DNA from: an uncultured Aquimarina sp.
GTDB lineage: Bacteria; Bacteroidota; Bacteroidia; Flavobacteriales; Flavobacteriaceae
Length of the DNA stretch: 64,000 nucleotides
Direction: 5' to 3'
Assembly (NCBI GenBank): GCA_947499005.1
Contig: CANMML010000002.1
Location: forward strand, 124,001-188,000
How positions within the stretch are numbered: the first letter of the stretch is position 1; each line of letters starts with the position of its first letter. The notes below the pieces were generated by a model, which was given only the letters and a program-made list of their open reading frames with translations, ran no database searches and had not been told where the DNA came from. A program made the translations under genes and the position numbers. Below, one piece after another: positions 62,884-64,000 of the stretch.

Positions 62884-64000
62884 ATGAAAAAACAAATACT
62901 ACTTATAATAAGTTTAATGTGTTTATGTGTGGCTTATGGACAGCAACCTAATTTTGGAAAACTTAGATTAACTAAAGTTGCAAAGGCATCTAAAAAAAGT
63001 GCAGATCAAAATATTTTCTCTTCTAAAATTAAACCGCCATCTGGTACAGAATTTCGTTTGAAAAAAACAGATATCGATAAGATGGGAATGAAACATAGAA
63101 CCTATCAACAATATTACAATGGAATCAAAGTACACTTTGGGACTATTAAAGTACATGAAAAAAATGGATTGAAGGAGACTTATGGAGGGGCTTATTTTAA
63201 TCCAGCTAACATGAACACAATACCGAGTATTTCTCGAGATAAAGCAAGAAGTATTGCAAAATCATTTATAGGAAGTAATGATGTATTTTGGATTGGTAAT
63301 GATGGTATTTCTAAAACAGTAATTCCTGAACCAGAATTATTAATTCTTCCAAATAGACGAGAAGAAAAGATGCGTTTAGCATATGCTATTGGTATTGGAA
63401 CATCTAAGCCAAAATTAAAAATGGGAACTGTTTATGTAGATGCGCAAACAGGAAAAGTTCTAAAATATAAAAACCAAATTTTCGCTTGTTTTGATGATAA
63501 AAACAATGATCACAGCGATCATAACCATCAGTTAGAAAGCATGGCTAGTTCTGCTTCGGGTAATGGAGCAACAGTATATTCTGGATCGCAAACCATTGAA
63601 ACGACTTTAGATACAGATTATATTTTGTACGATCAAACACGTGCCAATACTGGTAGAGCAAAAAACACGGGTTCGGGTCAAAGAAATGGTATTATAACGG
63701 TTAACTTCAATAATCATGACAACTTAGCGGATCATAATTCAAATTACATAACTGATTTTACGGATGTAGATAATAATTGGACGGCTGCTGAAATGAGCAC
63801 CAATGAAGATCAGTATGCTTTAGATGCGCATTGGGGAGCACAAGTTGTGTACGATTATTGGAAAAATGAACAAGGAAGAAATAGTTATGATGATGCAGAT
63901 GGTGCTATAGCTTCGTATATACATTTTGACACAGATTATACGAATGCTGCTTGGGTTGCACAAACCGATACGCAGGGTTTTATGGTGTATGGGGATGGAG
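62884..64000 (+). CDS. Thermolysin-family (M4) metalloprotease, 3' end outside window
   Basis: The frame is open from the ATG at 62884 to the window end (372 codons). Signal peptide (MKKQILLIISLMCLCVAYGQ), an FTP-like propeptide (YQQYYNGIKVHFGTIKVHEKNG) and a PepSY-like part (MGTVYVDAQTGKVLKYKNQI) lead to the start of the M4 domain (DNNWTAAEMSTNEDQYALDAHWGAQVVYDYW, then SYIHFDTDYTNAAW). The HExxH zinc site lies beyond the window. Such proteases are secreted and in this phylum usually carry a C-terminal type IX secretion signal, which cannot be checked here. A His/Asp-rich stretch (DDKNNDHSDHNHQ) follows the propeptide. Confidence 0.85.
   Translation, partial: MKKQILLIISLMCLCVAYGQQPNFGKLRLTKVAKASKKSADQNIFSSKIKPPSGTEFRLKKTDIDKMGMKHRTYQQYYNGIKVHFGTIKVHEKNGLKETYGGAYFNPANMNTIPSISRDKARSIAKSFIGSNDVFWIGNDGISKTVIPEPELLILPNRREEKMRLAYAIGIGTSKPKLKMGTVYVDAQTGKVLKYKNQIFACFDDKNNDHSDHNHQLESMASSASGNGATVYSGSQTIETTLDTDYILYDQTRANTGRAKNTGSGQRNGIITVNFNNHDNLADHNSNYITDFTDVDNNWTAAEMSTNEDQYALDAHWGAQVVYDYWKNEQGRNSYDDADGAIASYIHFDTDYTNAAWVAQTDTQGFMVYGDG

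Noticed and set aside
1..64000. CRISPR array
   Set aside because: No regularly spaced short repeats were seen on either strand.

Overview
The window looks like the chromosome of a marine-type member of the Flavobacteriaceae (Bacteroidota). It is AT-rich, its promoters match the Bacteroidota pattern (TTG, about 20 nt, TAnnTTTG), and it carries the coaX / outer-membrane protein / TPR / lptC / CNNM-CBS / PpiD-type isomerase / rseP gene order common in that family, plus a FecI-FecR-TonB receptor module. Host genes stop at UGA as well as UAA (for example coaX, the signal peptidase and a Wzy-like gene), so the host uses the standard code.

Layout. 1-8.1 kb: the end of a nucleotide-sugar dehydrogenase, small secreted and lipoprotein genes, an HsdR-N-like nuclease and a TPR histidine kinase/response regulator pair. 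8.2-18.5 kb: an integrated island bounded by a 22-bp direct repeat whose right copy is the 3' end of tRNA-Phe. It carries a tyrosine integrase, a putative rolling-circle Rep, an excisionase-like HTH protein, an XRE regulator and a 1216-residue KAP/YobI-like P-loop NTPase preceded by two small membrane proteins (possible defence cargo). 18.6-29.2 kb: conserved envelope genes ending at tRNA-Asn.

29.3-32.6 kb is the strangest part. A roughly 2.2-kb stretch encodes a 5'-truncated D12-type adenine methylase, a 65-residue protein and a full-length 544-codon large serine recombinase. The two recognisable genes are open only if UGA is read as glycine (14 in-frame UGA codons, no UAA or UAG, no frameshift). 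That is the code of Absconditabacteria (SR1) and Gracilibacteria, so the DNA appears to be a piece of such an epibiont, or of its mobile element, lodged in or chimerically joined to a flavobacterial sequence.

32.6-56.3 kb: a large accessory locus with an internal duplication. It has two O-antigen-ligase-like/TPR membrane proteins; two small precursor peptides (94 and 83 aa) with long NVEALA-like leaders and six cysteines each; four intact and one decayed 6-bladed beta-propeller proteins with a shared C-terminal DNPILxF motif; an MFP / RND / RND / TolC-like exporter operon ending in its own type I signal peptidase; and a DUF192 lipoprotein. The arrangement suggests a system that makes, cleaves and exports small disulfide-rich peptides. 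That is inference.

56.3-64 kb: a 266-bp repeat pair beside a DDE transposase, then a sigma / anti-sigma / TonB-receptor cassette and the start of a thermolysin-family (M4) protease that runs off the window.
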